Of a stretch of DNA of 64,000 nt, positions 14,901 to 26,552 are shown in pieces; position 1 is the stretch's first letter; every line of letters starts with the position of its first letter. Where the stretch lies: the NCBI GenBank assembly GCA_947623455.1, contig OX392536.1, positions 36,399,465 to 36,463,464 on the forward strand, written 5' to 3'. Made by a program: the position numbers and the translations under genes. The stretch comes from Mimachlamys varia. Lineage: Eukaryota; Mollusca; Bivalvia; Pectinida; Pectinidae. Below the pieces are notes generated by a model. The model saw only the letters and a list, made by a program, of their open reading frames with translations, made no database searches and had not been told where the DNA came from.

Positions 14901-15251
14901 GACGAGGATTAGAGAGCTTGTGTCAGACGTGGATGAGAGAGCCTGGGTCAGACGAGGATGAGAGAGCTTGTGTCAGACGTGGATGAGAGAACTTGTGTTA
15001 GACGAGGATGAGAGAGCTTGTGTCAGACGTGGATGAGAGAGCTTGGGTCATGTGAAGATGAAAGAGCTTGTGTCAGACGAGGATGAGAGAGCTTGTGTCA
15101 GACGTGGATGAGAGAACTTGGGTCAAACGAGGATGATAGAGTTTGTGTCAGACGTGGATGAGAGAACTTGGGTCAAACGAGGATGAGAGAGCTTGGGTCA
15201 TGTGAGGATGAGAGAACTTGTGTCAGACGAGGATGAGAGAGCTTGTGTGAG
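8201..15251. repeat. Tandem duplication of about 3.5 kb inside the 25-bp satellite
   Basis: Block 8201-11713 is repeated as 11714-15251. Identical chance ORFs at 10005 and 13493, and near-identical ones at 10705 and 14193, are each offset by 3488 bp. Only small differences are seen: the first copy has an extra monomer near 8861, the second has about two extra monomers near 14941, and a few single-base changes occur (for example ATGAAA against ATCAAA near 14359). The near identity over 3.5 kb implies a recent event, or an assembly artefact. Confidence 0.88.
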
Positions 15252-15874
15252 ACGTGGATGAGAGAACTTGGGTCAAACGAGGATGAGAGAGCTTGGGTCG
15301 GACGAGGATGAGAGAGCTTGTGTCAGACGAGGATGAGAGAACTTGTGTTAGACGAGGATGAGAGAGCTTGGGTCAGACGTGGATGAGAGAGCTTGGGTCA
15401 TGTGAGGATGAGAGAGCTTGTGTCAGAATAGGATGAGAGAGCTTGTGTCAGACGTGGATGAGAGAACTTGGGTCAAACGAGGATGAGAGAGTTTGTGTCA
15501 GACGTGGATGAGAGAACTTGGGTCAAACGAGGATGAGAGAGCTTGGGTCATGTGAGGATGAGAGAACTTGTGTCAGACGAGGATGAGAGAGCTTGTGTCA
15601 GACGTGGATGAGAGAACTTGGGTCAAACGAGGATGAGAGAGCTTGGGTCGGACGAGGATGAGAGAGCTTGGGTCAGACGAGGATGAGAGAACTTTGGTCA
15701 AGACGAGGATGAGAGAGCTTGGGTCAGACGAGGTTGAGACAGTTTGGGTCAGACGAGGATGAGAGAGCTTGGGTCATGTGAGGATGGGAGATTTTGGGTC
15801 ATGTGAGGATGAGCGAGCTTGGGTCGGACGAGGATGAGAGAGCCTGGGTCATGTTAGGATGAAACAGCTTGTGT

Positions 15875-18800
15875 GCATGAATTCGTCACAATAATTAAAA
15901 CGAATGTTTGAAAAAAGGGTATAAATTAATATATATTGAGATTAATATCCAATTTGGCAATTTGTTCCATTTTATAATAGATTGTTCAGAAAAGTGATAC
16001 CAGAAAACCTTATTGATAGTGAAACTTAAAACTATGTATAGATGGTATCAAGTCCTACAATGTCACTAAACATTAATATATACATTGCCGTCATGTCCAG
16101 ATCGCAATGATTAAAATATCATATAAGATGATATGTTAAGCGAGTGGAAAACATGTTACATTAATCATTATTCACTTTAAATGATAGACATAACACTTTT
16201 TATCTGGATTGAAATTTGTTTGAAATGTTTCTGAATTATACATCTAACGCTAATAGGATGTCGATGATGTGATCAGTAAACCCATGACGAGCACGACTGG
16301 GGAGGGGCCGACCGGGCAATATACAGGTATATAAACATATACATTAAGACATTCAGCAGCTTATAACTTTTCCAAAAAAAAAAAATTCTTGGAATCGAGG
16401 AAAATCGTAAGTTGATTTTACAGATTTTATAAATGTATTCCTAAAATTATATGTCAATATCTATACCAATGAACTACATTGTACAACATGGTTATGATGA
16501 TGAGGCTGCTTCAAGTTTACTTTAAATATCATTCTTTTATTTGACGGACGACATGTCCTGTTCATGTTTTAAATATGTAAAACAATCAATCGGTCTTTTT
16601 ATTGTTTACGATATGCTACTTATTTTTTTTTTAAATCTAGTATTTTGTGAAAATGCATTTCTTAGATAGATGACTGGTTGACTTCGGTTTAAGTTTTAAG
16701 TGTCTCTATGATAATTATCACATATTTTTTTGCATTCATGGTGTTGCATATTTTGTAATAGGTTGAAACTATACTTATTTATTCTACAACATTTGGTTAA
16801 AAGCATACCCAGACGTAGGAGATGTCACTACACATTAGTCATGCTCGAGCGAATCCCAGTGTTTTTTTATCTGTATGCATACGCTTTCCATGTATAGATG
16901 CATTTTCGCCAAGACTAAACGTTTAGATACAGTTATATGTTATACAAGATACGAGGAGATATATTTAGAGTTGTATGTGTTTAATAATTAATTTTCTGAT
17001 TATGGATTAGAAAAAAACATAAGCAACACAAAAACGTGAATTACCGAAGCATACATTGTATGTACCAGTGATCGGGAATAAAAACAACACAAAAATAGAA
17101 ACCGTGTTCTACATGTAGTACAATCACTGAAGGTTATCTCATTCAAACATCGTATGTTTATAAAAATTAGAAAAAAATAGTTTCAGACAGATACATATGA
17201 TAAGTAATCATTACTCGTTCTAACACCTCTACAGATCGAATCAGAGGGACATTTTGTATGATTCAGTCATCCTTTCATAAAACAGAGACAGGCAAATTTA
17301 AGGGCATTTCCGGTTTTCAAGCCAAAAATATTAATTTCACTTCCGGTTTCAAAGTATAATCGATTGTGAGAATTGGAATGAGTGTACAACTTCCGGTATA
17401 CACAACCTACGAGTAACTTGTGTGTGCAACTGCCTCCTTAAATCTCAGATTCGTTTGTATCTGTCAGCTAACCCAATACATAAAATCAGGATCGCATTTT
17501 ACTGACAGATAGCATCACACATAAAATCCAAATCGAGGCTCTGACTTGAGATTTTCATTTCGCCTACAATGTAGAAGTTATTTATGCCTCAACAATTATT
17601 CTCTTTTCATTACATACCCGTTGCGGACCTTAATAGCGCTCCGTCGTTCCTAGGACAAGCTTAGTCACTTAGCGTCATTACCGCTGTACATGGATGCTAT
17701 TCGTGTGTGAATATTAATTCCGAATTTTACTCAATCGCTAACCTATGGTGAGATGTTTTGGAACGATTTGCACAAAACGTGTCAACATGATTGGCGGTAT
17801 CACGGCTGGCGTGTCATCGTCCCAGTACCGTTCGATAATGACTGATAAGGACAACACAAGGAATTCCTCAACTAGAAAAGTCATCCCACAACACGTTCCT
17901 GCGTCAGTTCACTCAAATAAACAAAAACGTTCATGTTTGTGTTGTTCTTGTGTTTTACTCATTAACACAGTCGTAAATCACAAGACGACCAATTTTGATT
18001 AAGACACCATTGGACGTAGATGTACAGAATATAGGAAATCCCGCCTCCTTTTATCTGCTATTAACTTCAGGACATCCGAACCTAATGCAGGTAAAACATT
18101 TGAGATTTGGGTACCTAGTCACCTCCCTTAAATTTTGTTTCGGACGCTGTACCGTTGGTTAGATAGGTAGCTGGTATGGTAGGAGACAATATAAGTGTTG
18201 GCTCTCGATCTGGATCCGTTGAGTTACTGTTGAGTTCTTTCTTTTTTTATCAAACTAAGTTTTGATTTATTAAATAATGTTTTTAACGAGGATACACGTT
18301 CTAATACTGAGACATATAAACATTTATGATTGTTGAAGCGACGGTACGAACAAATTGGTTATTGAATTGTGAAGTTTATCCGCCCCTTTATCAAGACCCA
18401 AACTAATATTTACAGCTGGCAGTGGCATTGGCTCATTTTATGATCACTGTGTGTGAATGACCATTGTGGTATTAACTGATGAGTTGATGAAATAGGAGGC
18501 CACATCATTGTATAGACACGTGCCTATCTATAATGGTTACCTATTGTATCAATAGTAGATTTCTCAAAACTCACTATTTAATGAGTGGCTCTTTTTATAC
18601 ATGTATGAATCTTAATTGATAACTGCATTGTGTCAGTTGATTTTAATAAAGTGATACAAAAGAAGAATATTTGCATCTTGAATCTTATAATTGTCTATCT
18701 AAACAGAGACTATAGTGGATTGCTACTCCCTTAATAACCACCAGGTGTATGGTTGATTGTGTAAATATTCGTATTACGTACGAAGTGACAGTAACAGTAC

Positions 18801-19194
18801 AGATACAAACGTGTACAGAAGTGGACATCATAACATATTTCGCTTTGAATATTTGAACAAACATATATGTAGATCCACACGATTATAAACGTACAATTAT
18901 ATACTTTTATCTTTTTTTTTAAAACGTTCAAATACATATGTAGCTGATCGTGTTTCTAACTTTAAAGGCGGTAACTAATCCTGAAAGTCTTTTATCTGCT
19001 GTGTGACCAAAAAAAATATATTTATTAATTAATATGCAAACGATTTCAAGGTATTAATTTTTCGGTTAGAAGCTCATAATTAAAAAACGACATCAGAAAT
19101 TCTTTTCATTTCTATTCAAATGAGATGTGTACATAAACTGTATATAAACATTGGTGTAAGTATCAATATGTAATGACTGACAAAATACATGTGA
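15875..19194. other. AT-rich spacer between the two satellites
   Basis: Low-complexity AT-rich DNA with no coding region I can support. An 85-codon ORF at 17745-18002 (plus) shows no recognisable domain, no splice context and no homology I know, and I treat it as chance. The stretch 17300-17660 is less AT-rich than its surroundings and carries ETS-like sites, listed separately. Nothing else is recognised. Confidence 0.6.
17306..17398 (+). promoter_or_regulatory. Cluster of three ETS-like TTCCGGT sites
   Basis: The heptamer TTCCGGT occurs at 17308-17314, 17341-17347 and 17391-17397, the last two in the context of an ACTTCCGGT or AACTTCCGGT site. ACTTCCGG is the reverse complement of the classical ETS-family core CCGGAAGT. 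Three copies within 90 bp of AT-rich DNA is more than expected by eye. No transcript start or gene can be tied to it, so any regulatory role is inference. Confidence 0.25.
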
Positions 19195-22100
19195 AGTGTG
19201 TGATGTCTGTTTACACGTCCTGTATATATCTGATCACTGTTAGGGAGAGTGTGTGTTGTCTGTTTACACGTCCTGTATATAGCTGATCACTGTTAGGGAG
19301 AGTGTGTGTTGTCTGTTTACACGTCCTGTATATATCTGAGCACTGTTAGGGAGAGTGTGTTATGTCTGTTTACACGTCCTGTATATATCTGATCACTGTT
19401 AGGGAGAGTGTGTGTTGTCTGTTTACACGTCCTATATATATCAAATCACTGTTAGGGAGAGTGTGTGTTGTCTGTTTACATGTCCTGTATATATCTGATC
19501 ACTGTTAGGGAGAGTGTGTGTTGCCTATTTGCACGTCCTATATATATGTGATCACTGTTAGGGAGAGTGTGCGTTGTCTGTTTACACGTCCTGTATATAT
19601 CTTATCACTGTTAGGGAGAGTGTGTTATGTCTGTTTACACGTCCTGTATATATCTGATCACTGTTAGGGAGAGTGTGTTATGTCTGTTTACACGTCCTGT
19701 ATATATCTGATCACTGTTAGGGAGAGTGTGTGTTGTCTGTTTACACGTCCTGTATATATCTGATCACTGTTAAGGAGTGTGTTATGTCTGTTTACACGTC
19801 CTGTATATATCTGATCACTGTTAAGGAGAGTGTGTGTTGTCTATTTACACGTCCTGTATATATCTGATCACTGTTAAGGAGAGTGTGTGTTGTCTGTTTA
19901 CACGTCCTGTATATATCTGATCACTGTTAAGGAGAGTGTGTGTTGTCTATTTACACGTCCTGTATATATCTGATCACTGTTAGGGAGAGTGTTTTATGTC
20001 TGTTTACACGTCCTGTATATATCTGATCACTGTTAGGAAGAGTGTGTGTTGTCTGTTTACACGTCCTGTATATATCTGATCACTGTTAGGGAGAGTGTGT
20101 GATGTCTGTTTATACGTCCTGTATATATCTGATCACTGTTAAGGAGAGTGTGTGTTGGTTGTTTACACGTCCTGTATATATCTGATCACTGTTAGGGAGA
20201 GTGTGTGTTGTCTGTTTACACGTCCTGTATATATCTGATCACTGTTAGGGAGAGTGTTTTATGTCTGTTTACACGTCCTGTATATATCTGATCACTGTTA
20301 GGAAGAGTGTGTGTTGTCTGTTTACACGTCCTGTATATATCTGATCACTGTTAGCGAGAGTGTGTGATGTCTGTTTACACGTCCTGTATATATCTGATCA
20401 CTGTTAAGGAGAGTGTGTGTTGTCTGTTTACACGTCCTGTATATATATACTCACTGTTAGGGTGAGTGTGTGTTGTCTGTTTACACGTCCTGTATATATC
20501 TGATCACTGTTAAGGAGAGTGTGTGTTGTCTGTTTACACGTCCTGTATATATCTTATCACTGTTAAGGAGAGTGTGTGTTGTCTGTTTACACGTCCTGTA
20601 TATATCTGATCACTGTTAAGGAGAGTGTGTGTTGTCTGTTTACACGTCCTGTATATATACTCACTGTTAGGGAGAGTGTGTGTTGTCTGTTTACACGTCC
20701 TGTATATATATGATCACTGTTAAGGAGAGTGTGTGTTATCTGTTTACACGTCCTGTATATATATGATCACTGTTAGGGAGAGTGTGTGTTGTCTGTTTAC
20801 ACGTCCTGTATATTTCTGATTACTGTTAGGGAGAGTGTTTTATGTCTGTTTATACGTCCTGTATATATCTGATCACTGTTAAGGAGAGTGTGTGTTGGTT
20901 GTTTACACGTCCTGTATATATCTTATCATTGTTAGGGAGAGTGTGTGTTGTCTGTTTACACGTCCTATATATATCTGATCACTGTTAGGGAGAGTGTGTG
21001 TTGTCTGTTTACATGTCCTGTATATATCTGATCACTGTTAGGGAGAGTGTGTGTGGTCTGTTTACACGTCCTGTATATATCTGATCACTGTTAGGGAGAA
21101 TGTGTGTTGTCTGTTTACACGTCATGTATATATCTGATCACTGTTAGGGAGAGTGTGTGTTGTCTGTTTACACGTCCTATATATATCTGATCACTGTTAG
21201 GGAGAATGTGTGTTGTCTGTTTACACGTCCTGTATATATATCTGATCACTGTTAGGGAGAGTTGTGTTGTCTGTTTACACGTACTGTATATATCTGATCA
21301 GTGTTAGAGAGAGTGTGTGTTGTCTGTTTACACGTCCTGTATATATCATATCACTGTTAGGGAGAGTGTGTGTTGTCTGTTTACACGTCCTGTATATATC
21401 TGATCACTGTTAGGGAGAGTGTGTGTTGTCTGTTTACACGTCCTGTGTATATCTGATCACTGTTAGGGAGAGTGTGTGTTGTCTGTTTACACGTCCTATA
21501 TATATCTGATCGCTGTTAGGGAGAGTGTGTGTTGTCTGTTTACACGTCCTGTATATATCTGATCGGTGTTAGGGAGAGTGTGTGTTGTCTGTTTACACGT
21601 CCTGTATATATCTGATCACTGTTAGGGAGAGTGTGTGTTGTCTGTTTACACGTCCTGTATATATCTGATCACTGTAAGGGAGAGTGTGTGTTGTCTGTTT
21701 CCCCGTCTGTGTATATCTGATCACTGTTAGGGAGAGTGTGTGTTTTCTGTTTACATGTCCTGTATATATATCTGATCACAGTAAGGGAGAGTGTGTGTTG
21801 TCTGTTTACATGTCCTGTATATATATCTGATCACTGTTAGGGAGAGTGTGTGTTGTCTGTTTACATGTCCTGTTTATATCTGATCACTGTTAGGGAGAGT
21901 GTGTGTTTTCTGTTTACATGTCCTGTATATATCTGATCACTGTAAGGGAGAGTGTGTGTTGTCTGTTTACATGTCCTGTATATATATCTGATCACTGTTA
22001 GGGAGAGTGTGTGTTGTCTGTTTACATGTCCTGTATATATATCTGAGCACTGTTAGGGAGAGTGTGTGTTGTCTGTTTACACGTCCTGTATATATCTGAT

Positions 22101-24062
22101 CACTGTTAGGGAGAGTGTGTGTTGTCTGTTTACACGTCCTGTATATATATGATCACTGTAAGGGAGAGTGTGTGATGTCTGTTTATACATCCTGTATATA
22201 TCTGATCACTGTTAAGGAGAGTGTGTGTTGGTTGTTTACTCGTCCTGTATATATCTGATCACTGTTAGGGAGAGTGTGTGTTGTCTGTTTACACGTCCTG
22301 TATATATCTGATCACTGTTAGGGAGAGTGTGTGTTGTCTGTTTACACGTCCTGTATATATCTGATCACTGTTAGGGAGAGTGTGTGTTGTCTGTTTACAC
22401 GTCCTTTGTATATCTGATCACTGTTAGGGAGAGTGTGTGTTGTCTGTTTACACGTCCTATATATATCTGATCGCTGTTAGGGAGAGTGTGTGTTGTCTGT
22501 TTACATGTCCTGTATATATATCAGATCACTGTTAGGGAGAGTGTGTGTTGTCTGTTTACACGTCCTATATATATATGATCACTGTTAGGGAGAGTGTGTG
22601 ATGTCTGTTTATACATCCTGTATATATCTGATCACTGTTAAGGAGAGTGTGTGTTGGTTGTTTACACGTCCTGTATATATCTGATCACTGTTAGGGAGAG
22701 TGTGTTATGTCTGTTTACACGTCCTATATATATATCTGATCACTATTAGGGAGAGTGTGTGTTGTCTGTTTACACGTCCTGTATATATCTTATCACTGTT
22801 AGGGAGAATGTGTGTTGTCTGTTTACACGTCCTGTATATATATCTGATCACTGTTAGGGAGAGTTGTGTTGTCTGTTTACTCGTCCTGTATATATCTGAT
22901 CACTGTTAGGGAGAGTGTGTGTTGTCTGTTTACACGTCCTGTGTATATCTGATCACTGTTAGGGAGAGTGTGTGTTGTCTGTTTACACGTCCTATATATA
23001 TCTGATCGCTGTTAGGGAGAGTGTGTGTGGTCTGTTTACACGTCCTATATATATCTGATCACTGTTAGGGAGAGTGTGTGTTGTCTGTTTACACGTCCTT
23101 TGTATATCTGATCACTGTTAGGGAGAGTGTGTGTTGTCTGTTTACACGTCCTATATATATCTGATCGCTGTTAGGGAGAGTGTGTGTTGTCTGTTTACAC
23201 GTCCTGTATATATCTGATCACTGTTAGGGAGAGTGTGTGTTGTCTGTTTACACGTCCTGCATATATCTGATCATTGTTACGGAGAGTGTGTGTTGTCTGT
23301 TTCCCCGTCTGTGTATATCTGATCAGTGTTAGGGAGAGTGTGTGTTGTCTGTTTACATGTCCTGTATATATCTGATCACTATTAGGGAGAGTGTGTGTTG
23401 TCTGTTTACATGTCCTGTATATATCTGATCACTGTTAGGGAGAGTGTGTGTTTTCTGTTTACATGTCCTGTATATATCTGATCACTGTAAGGGAGAGTGT
23501 GCGTTGTCTGTTTACATGTCCTGTATATATATCTGATCACTGTTAGGGAGAGTGTGTGTTTTCTGTTACATGTCCTGTATATATCTGATCACTGTAAGGG
23601 AGAGTGTGTGTTGTCTGTTTACATGTCCTGTATATATCTGATCGGTGTTAAGGAGAGTGTGTGTTGTCTGTTTACACGTCCTGTATATATCTGATCACTG
23701 TTAGGGAGAGTGTGTGTTGTCTGTTTACACGTCCTGTATATATCTGATCACTGTTAGGGAGAGTGTGTGTTTTCTGTTTACATGTCCTGTATATATCTGA
23801 TCACTGTAAGGGAGAGTGTGTGTTGTCTGTTTACACGTCCTGTATATATATCTGATCACTGTTAGGGAGAGTGTGTGTTGTCTGTTTACACGTCCTGTAT
23901 ATATATCTGATCACTGTTAGGGAGAGTGTGTGTTTTCTGTTTACATGTCCTGTATATATCTGATCACTGTAAGGGAGAGTGTGTGTTGTCTGTTTACACG
24001 TCCTGTATATATCTGATCACTGTTAGGGAGAATGTGTGTTGGCTGTTTACAGGTCATATATG
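19195..24062. repeat. 53-bp satellite array
   Basis: About 90 tandem copies of a 53-bp monomer containing, in order, TGATCACTGTTAGGGAGAG, GTGTGTGTTGTC, TGTTTACACGTCC and TGTATATATC. The period was measured from the spacing of the GTCTGTTTAC block (19205 to 19258). Each unit holds one TTAGGG hexamer, one TGTTTAC forkhead-type core and a TATATA stretch. From about 21700 onward a sub-family appears, with CATGTCC in place of CACGTCC, TTTTCTG in place of TTGTCTG and CTGTAAGGG in place of CTGTTAGGG, often alternating with the main type. Short ORFs inside it are chance frames that escape the TGA and TAG in the monomer. No named satellite is recognised. Confidence 0.96.
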
Positions 24063-25068
24063 TATCGATGTTGCATTGTTCGTGTTTCTATAGTTACCAT
24101 TGAGAAGTGTTTTAATAATGTTTGATAAAATATATGGATTGATTCGTTAGTGTATTTTTTAATGTTTATTATCATTTTGTTTCACTGAATCATCGTTCAT
24201 AAAAACAGCTTATATTAGTATAAGACAATCTAGCTTATCGATTTGATAGAACACAGCATTATCTTTAACAAAGTCGAACTTCTGTTTCTGCTTTGTCTGT
24301 TTTTCACGTAGATATTCATTTTGAATTCAATTTGAATTGTGAAGAAGCACGTGATGGTTTTATTCCTGATAAATGGGTGATTATGAGAGTGAGTTGGCTA
24401 GTCGAAGTCGCTGTATTTTATGTCAAGGCCAATGTGTGTTGGTTGTAGGGATAGACATTCATAGAAATCGTATTTGATATATTCTGATTTTATTTATTTT
24501 GAAATAACTATTCAAAAATCAATTCTTTACCGGAAGACTGGCTGATAACCAAACACAGCTAAAATAGTACAACTTAAGTTCGGACTCGTGGTATGAATGG
24601 ATCTTTCGAAGTCAACGGTACATCTCGTTTATAGACTTTGTGCCACATAAATTGTTTGTTTCATTTCTTATTTAGCCCACACGTCAGAACAGATCAGTGA
24701 TCAGAACGTATACCCAAACAGACAAGTCCACAATCGATAATGTTTTCATTTAAATTCGTGTAGTACTTGTATTTCTAACATAGTTTGGACTGTTTGTGTT
24801 TTGCGTTACACACAGCTATATGATAATTAAGTAACGTCGGTGGTGAAGAAAACCAGGAATGCCGGAGAGTAAAAAACAACCAGCGTCCAATATTTGACAG
24901 CAGTTCCGTGTAAACTATGTCCTTACGATCAGCTACGCTCACTACAGACCTGGAATATGTCAAGGCATGAAGATAGCAGTTTGATTGGTCTTGGGTAAAA
25001 AAACCTGACCAATCGCTAGGCTACATGCCTGTCCTTTGAAGATTACAAAGGAGTCGCAACCGACTTAC
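24063..25068. other. Unassigned spacer
   Basis: AT-rich sequence following the 53-bp satellite. A 62-codon minus-strand ORF (24775-24963) has no recognisable motif. Between 24978 and 25015 a short inverted pair (GATTGGTC and GACCAATC) could form a small hairpin. No gene or element is recognised. Confidence 0.5.
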
Positions 25069-25232
25069 CTGTATGTGACCACGGAATTATTTTGATGTAC
25101 ATCGAAGTGTCGGACCAGGTTTCTTGCCTCTCCAACAAGGTGAGCCTTCAGTTTTGCCATGCCATATTCAAGGGGTGAAGAGAGCGAAGGTGATCGTAAC
25201 CGCTGGATATCGAGGATGATCATGAAGTAAAC
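25069..25232 (-). CDS. Candidate internal exon of an unidentified minus-strand gene, or a gag-like relic
   Basis: Read on the minus strand, this 164-bp stretch is open throughout in one frame. It is preceded by a good acceptor (TATGTACAG, just above 25232) and followed by a consensus donor (GTAAGTCG, 25068 down to 25061). It encodes about 54 residues starting VYFMIILDIQRL, with a central MAKLKAHLVGEARNLVRH stretch, and ends in TYR split by the donor. Base composition is visibly less AT-rich than the flanks. The L-x-x-x-L-x-GEA-x-x-L-x-x-x pattern followed by N and a terminal TYR loosely recalls BEL/Pao-type gag helices, so a decayed retroelement is an alternative. I recognise no specific protein, and neighbouring exons were not found. 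Confidence 0.35.
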
Positions 25233-25454
25233 CTGTACATAAACTTCATTTTAGAAACGTCATTAATACGTTATGTACATTTGTAACTACAGTATGCTAG
25301 TATAAGGAAACCGGATATACTGCCAATTTCGTATACAAACTGATTACAATATAAAACATATAAAGGGTCTGATGATTAAGCTTTCTAACCTTTATAGAAA
25401 AATATAAGAAAAGGGAAAGATAATTTTTTATATTTCCAAAAGCGTAGGCGTTCA

Positions 25455-25615
25455 GACATTTGAGCGGTCTGGTGTGCAAAGGATAGTGCACTCGCCTTTC
25501 ACCATGGCGGATGTGGTTTGATTCCCCGATTGGACTTTAAAAGGTATGGGGTCACCTGCCTGACCAGTGGGATTCCTCCGGGTACTCCGGTTTCCTCCCA
25601 TATCTTGACTAACAA
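25455..25615 (+). mobile_element. tRNA-derived SINE
   Basis: The left part looks like a tRNA-type pol III promoter: an A-box-like GGATAGTGCACTCGC and, about 35 bp on, a B-box-like GGTTTGATTCCCC. The right part has the CCGGGTACTCCGGTTTCC segment that I know from many invertebrate SINE tails, followed by TCTTGACTAAC. Together these support a tRNA-derived SINE in the plus orientation. Boundaries are approximate; no clear target duplication was found. Confidence 0.7.
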
Positions 25616-26552
25616 AAGTGACTGACCTGTTTCATTTTTGTTGTAAAATAATGACATTGTTTGTGACAATAAGATTTAAGAGTTTCTCTTTTCATTGCCT
25701 TTTATCCCCTTTTTCCCGTTCAGTGTTATTTTGCAATTGTACGCATTTCACACTATATAATGCATGTTATCTTTACGTGCATTCAACTGGAACTAACTAG
25801 ATATTATTTATTTATAAATAGATAAACACGAGAATTGATGGATGATTGGATAGCAGTGTAATTGACAAGGTTGTTTAAAATCCTGATGTTATATCGGCTG
25901 AAGCAGTGATAGGCTTTAGATACTGTCGGGAGACCAGAAGCCGAGCAGGGCATATCAATATTGTATCCATAACGTCCTATCTACTGGGCGTTTGTCTCCC
26001 TACAATGGCCAGGCAATTCTATTAAAACACTTAACGAATGAGAATCAGTGTTTGAGGTTAACTTAAGCATGACATTGAACCATAATTTTACATTTTTTTA
26101 TCGATGTACGACCTGTCTGACCATATATAAGATCAATCTGGTGAATAGCGCTTCCCAGAGATGCACGTATTTAAAATTGATGACGTCAATTCACAGTTAT
26201 TTTTAAAGAAACCGTGACAACATTCATCCGCGTTGATCACATGCGTAAATGTAAGATGTACTTATAATACATAACCGTGTCAAAATATTAGCACATGTAC
26301 ATCTTAATGTCGTGAACAAACCAGAAGATCGATCTAGAAACCGTTTGGTGTATTGATTATAGGGAATCTACGGAGGGTTATGTGAAGTGAATATAAACTA
26401 TGGACGACACAGTGCATGTAGCGTGTACATGTTACCCAACATGCGTCATCCCGGATGTCAACAGTTCGTGGATACCAGGTAAGGAACGACTAGATAAAAC
26501 ATCTGCTCACTGATTTACGCCGTCATTGTAACATTACACTTATGACATAATT
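25616..26552. other. Unassigned AT-rich spacer
   Basis: No gene, element or strong regulatory signal is recognised. One CRE-like TGACGTCA lies near 26182. Short ORFs of about 60 codons have no visible features. Confidence 0.5.

Larger units (their letters stand above)
1..15874. repeat. 25-bp satellite array (truncated by window start)
   Basis: An unbroken tandem array of a 25-bp monomer whose core reads GATGAGAGAGCTTGGG followed by TCAGACGAG; about 630 copies fit in the visible part. The plus strand of the monomer is strongly purine-rich (11 G, 7 A, 4 T, 3 C). Common variants change GAGAG to GGGAG, CTTGGG to CTTGTG, or CAGACG to CATGTG or CAGATA. Because 25 is not a multiple of 3, a reading frame passes through all three registers every 75 bp and normally meets TGA in GGATGA, on the reverse strand TGA in GTCTGA; I therefore read it as non-coding. 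The array ends near 15874, where it passes into unique AT-rich DNA; its left end is outside the window. No known satellite family is recognised. Confidence 0.97.

Noticed and set aside
17745..18002. 85-codon ORF with several cysteines
   Set aside because: No domain, no splice signals tied to it, and similar ORF lengths occur by chance in this much sequence.
18474..18505. CTGATGAG followed by GAAA near 18477, a possible second hammerhead
   Set aside because: No room for a stem II between the core and GAAA and no pairing stem I; coincidental match.
22700..22909. Repetitive ORFs in the 53-bp satellite (22700 and 23497)
   Set aside because: Frame-shifting translations of the monomer that by chance avoid TGA and TAG; no start context, and interrupted in neighbouring monomers.
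1..24062. Arrays considered as CRISPR-like or as centromere-type alphoid repeats
   Set aside because: There are no unique spacers between repeat units, and monomer lengths of 25 and 53 bp do not match known centromere monomers I could name; eukaryotic context rules out CRISPR.
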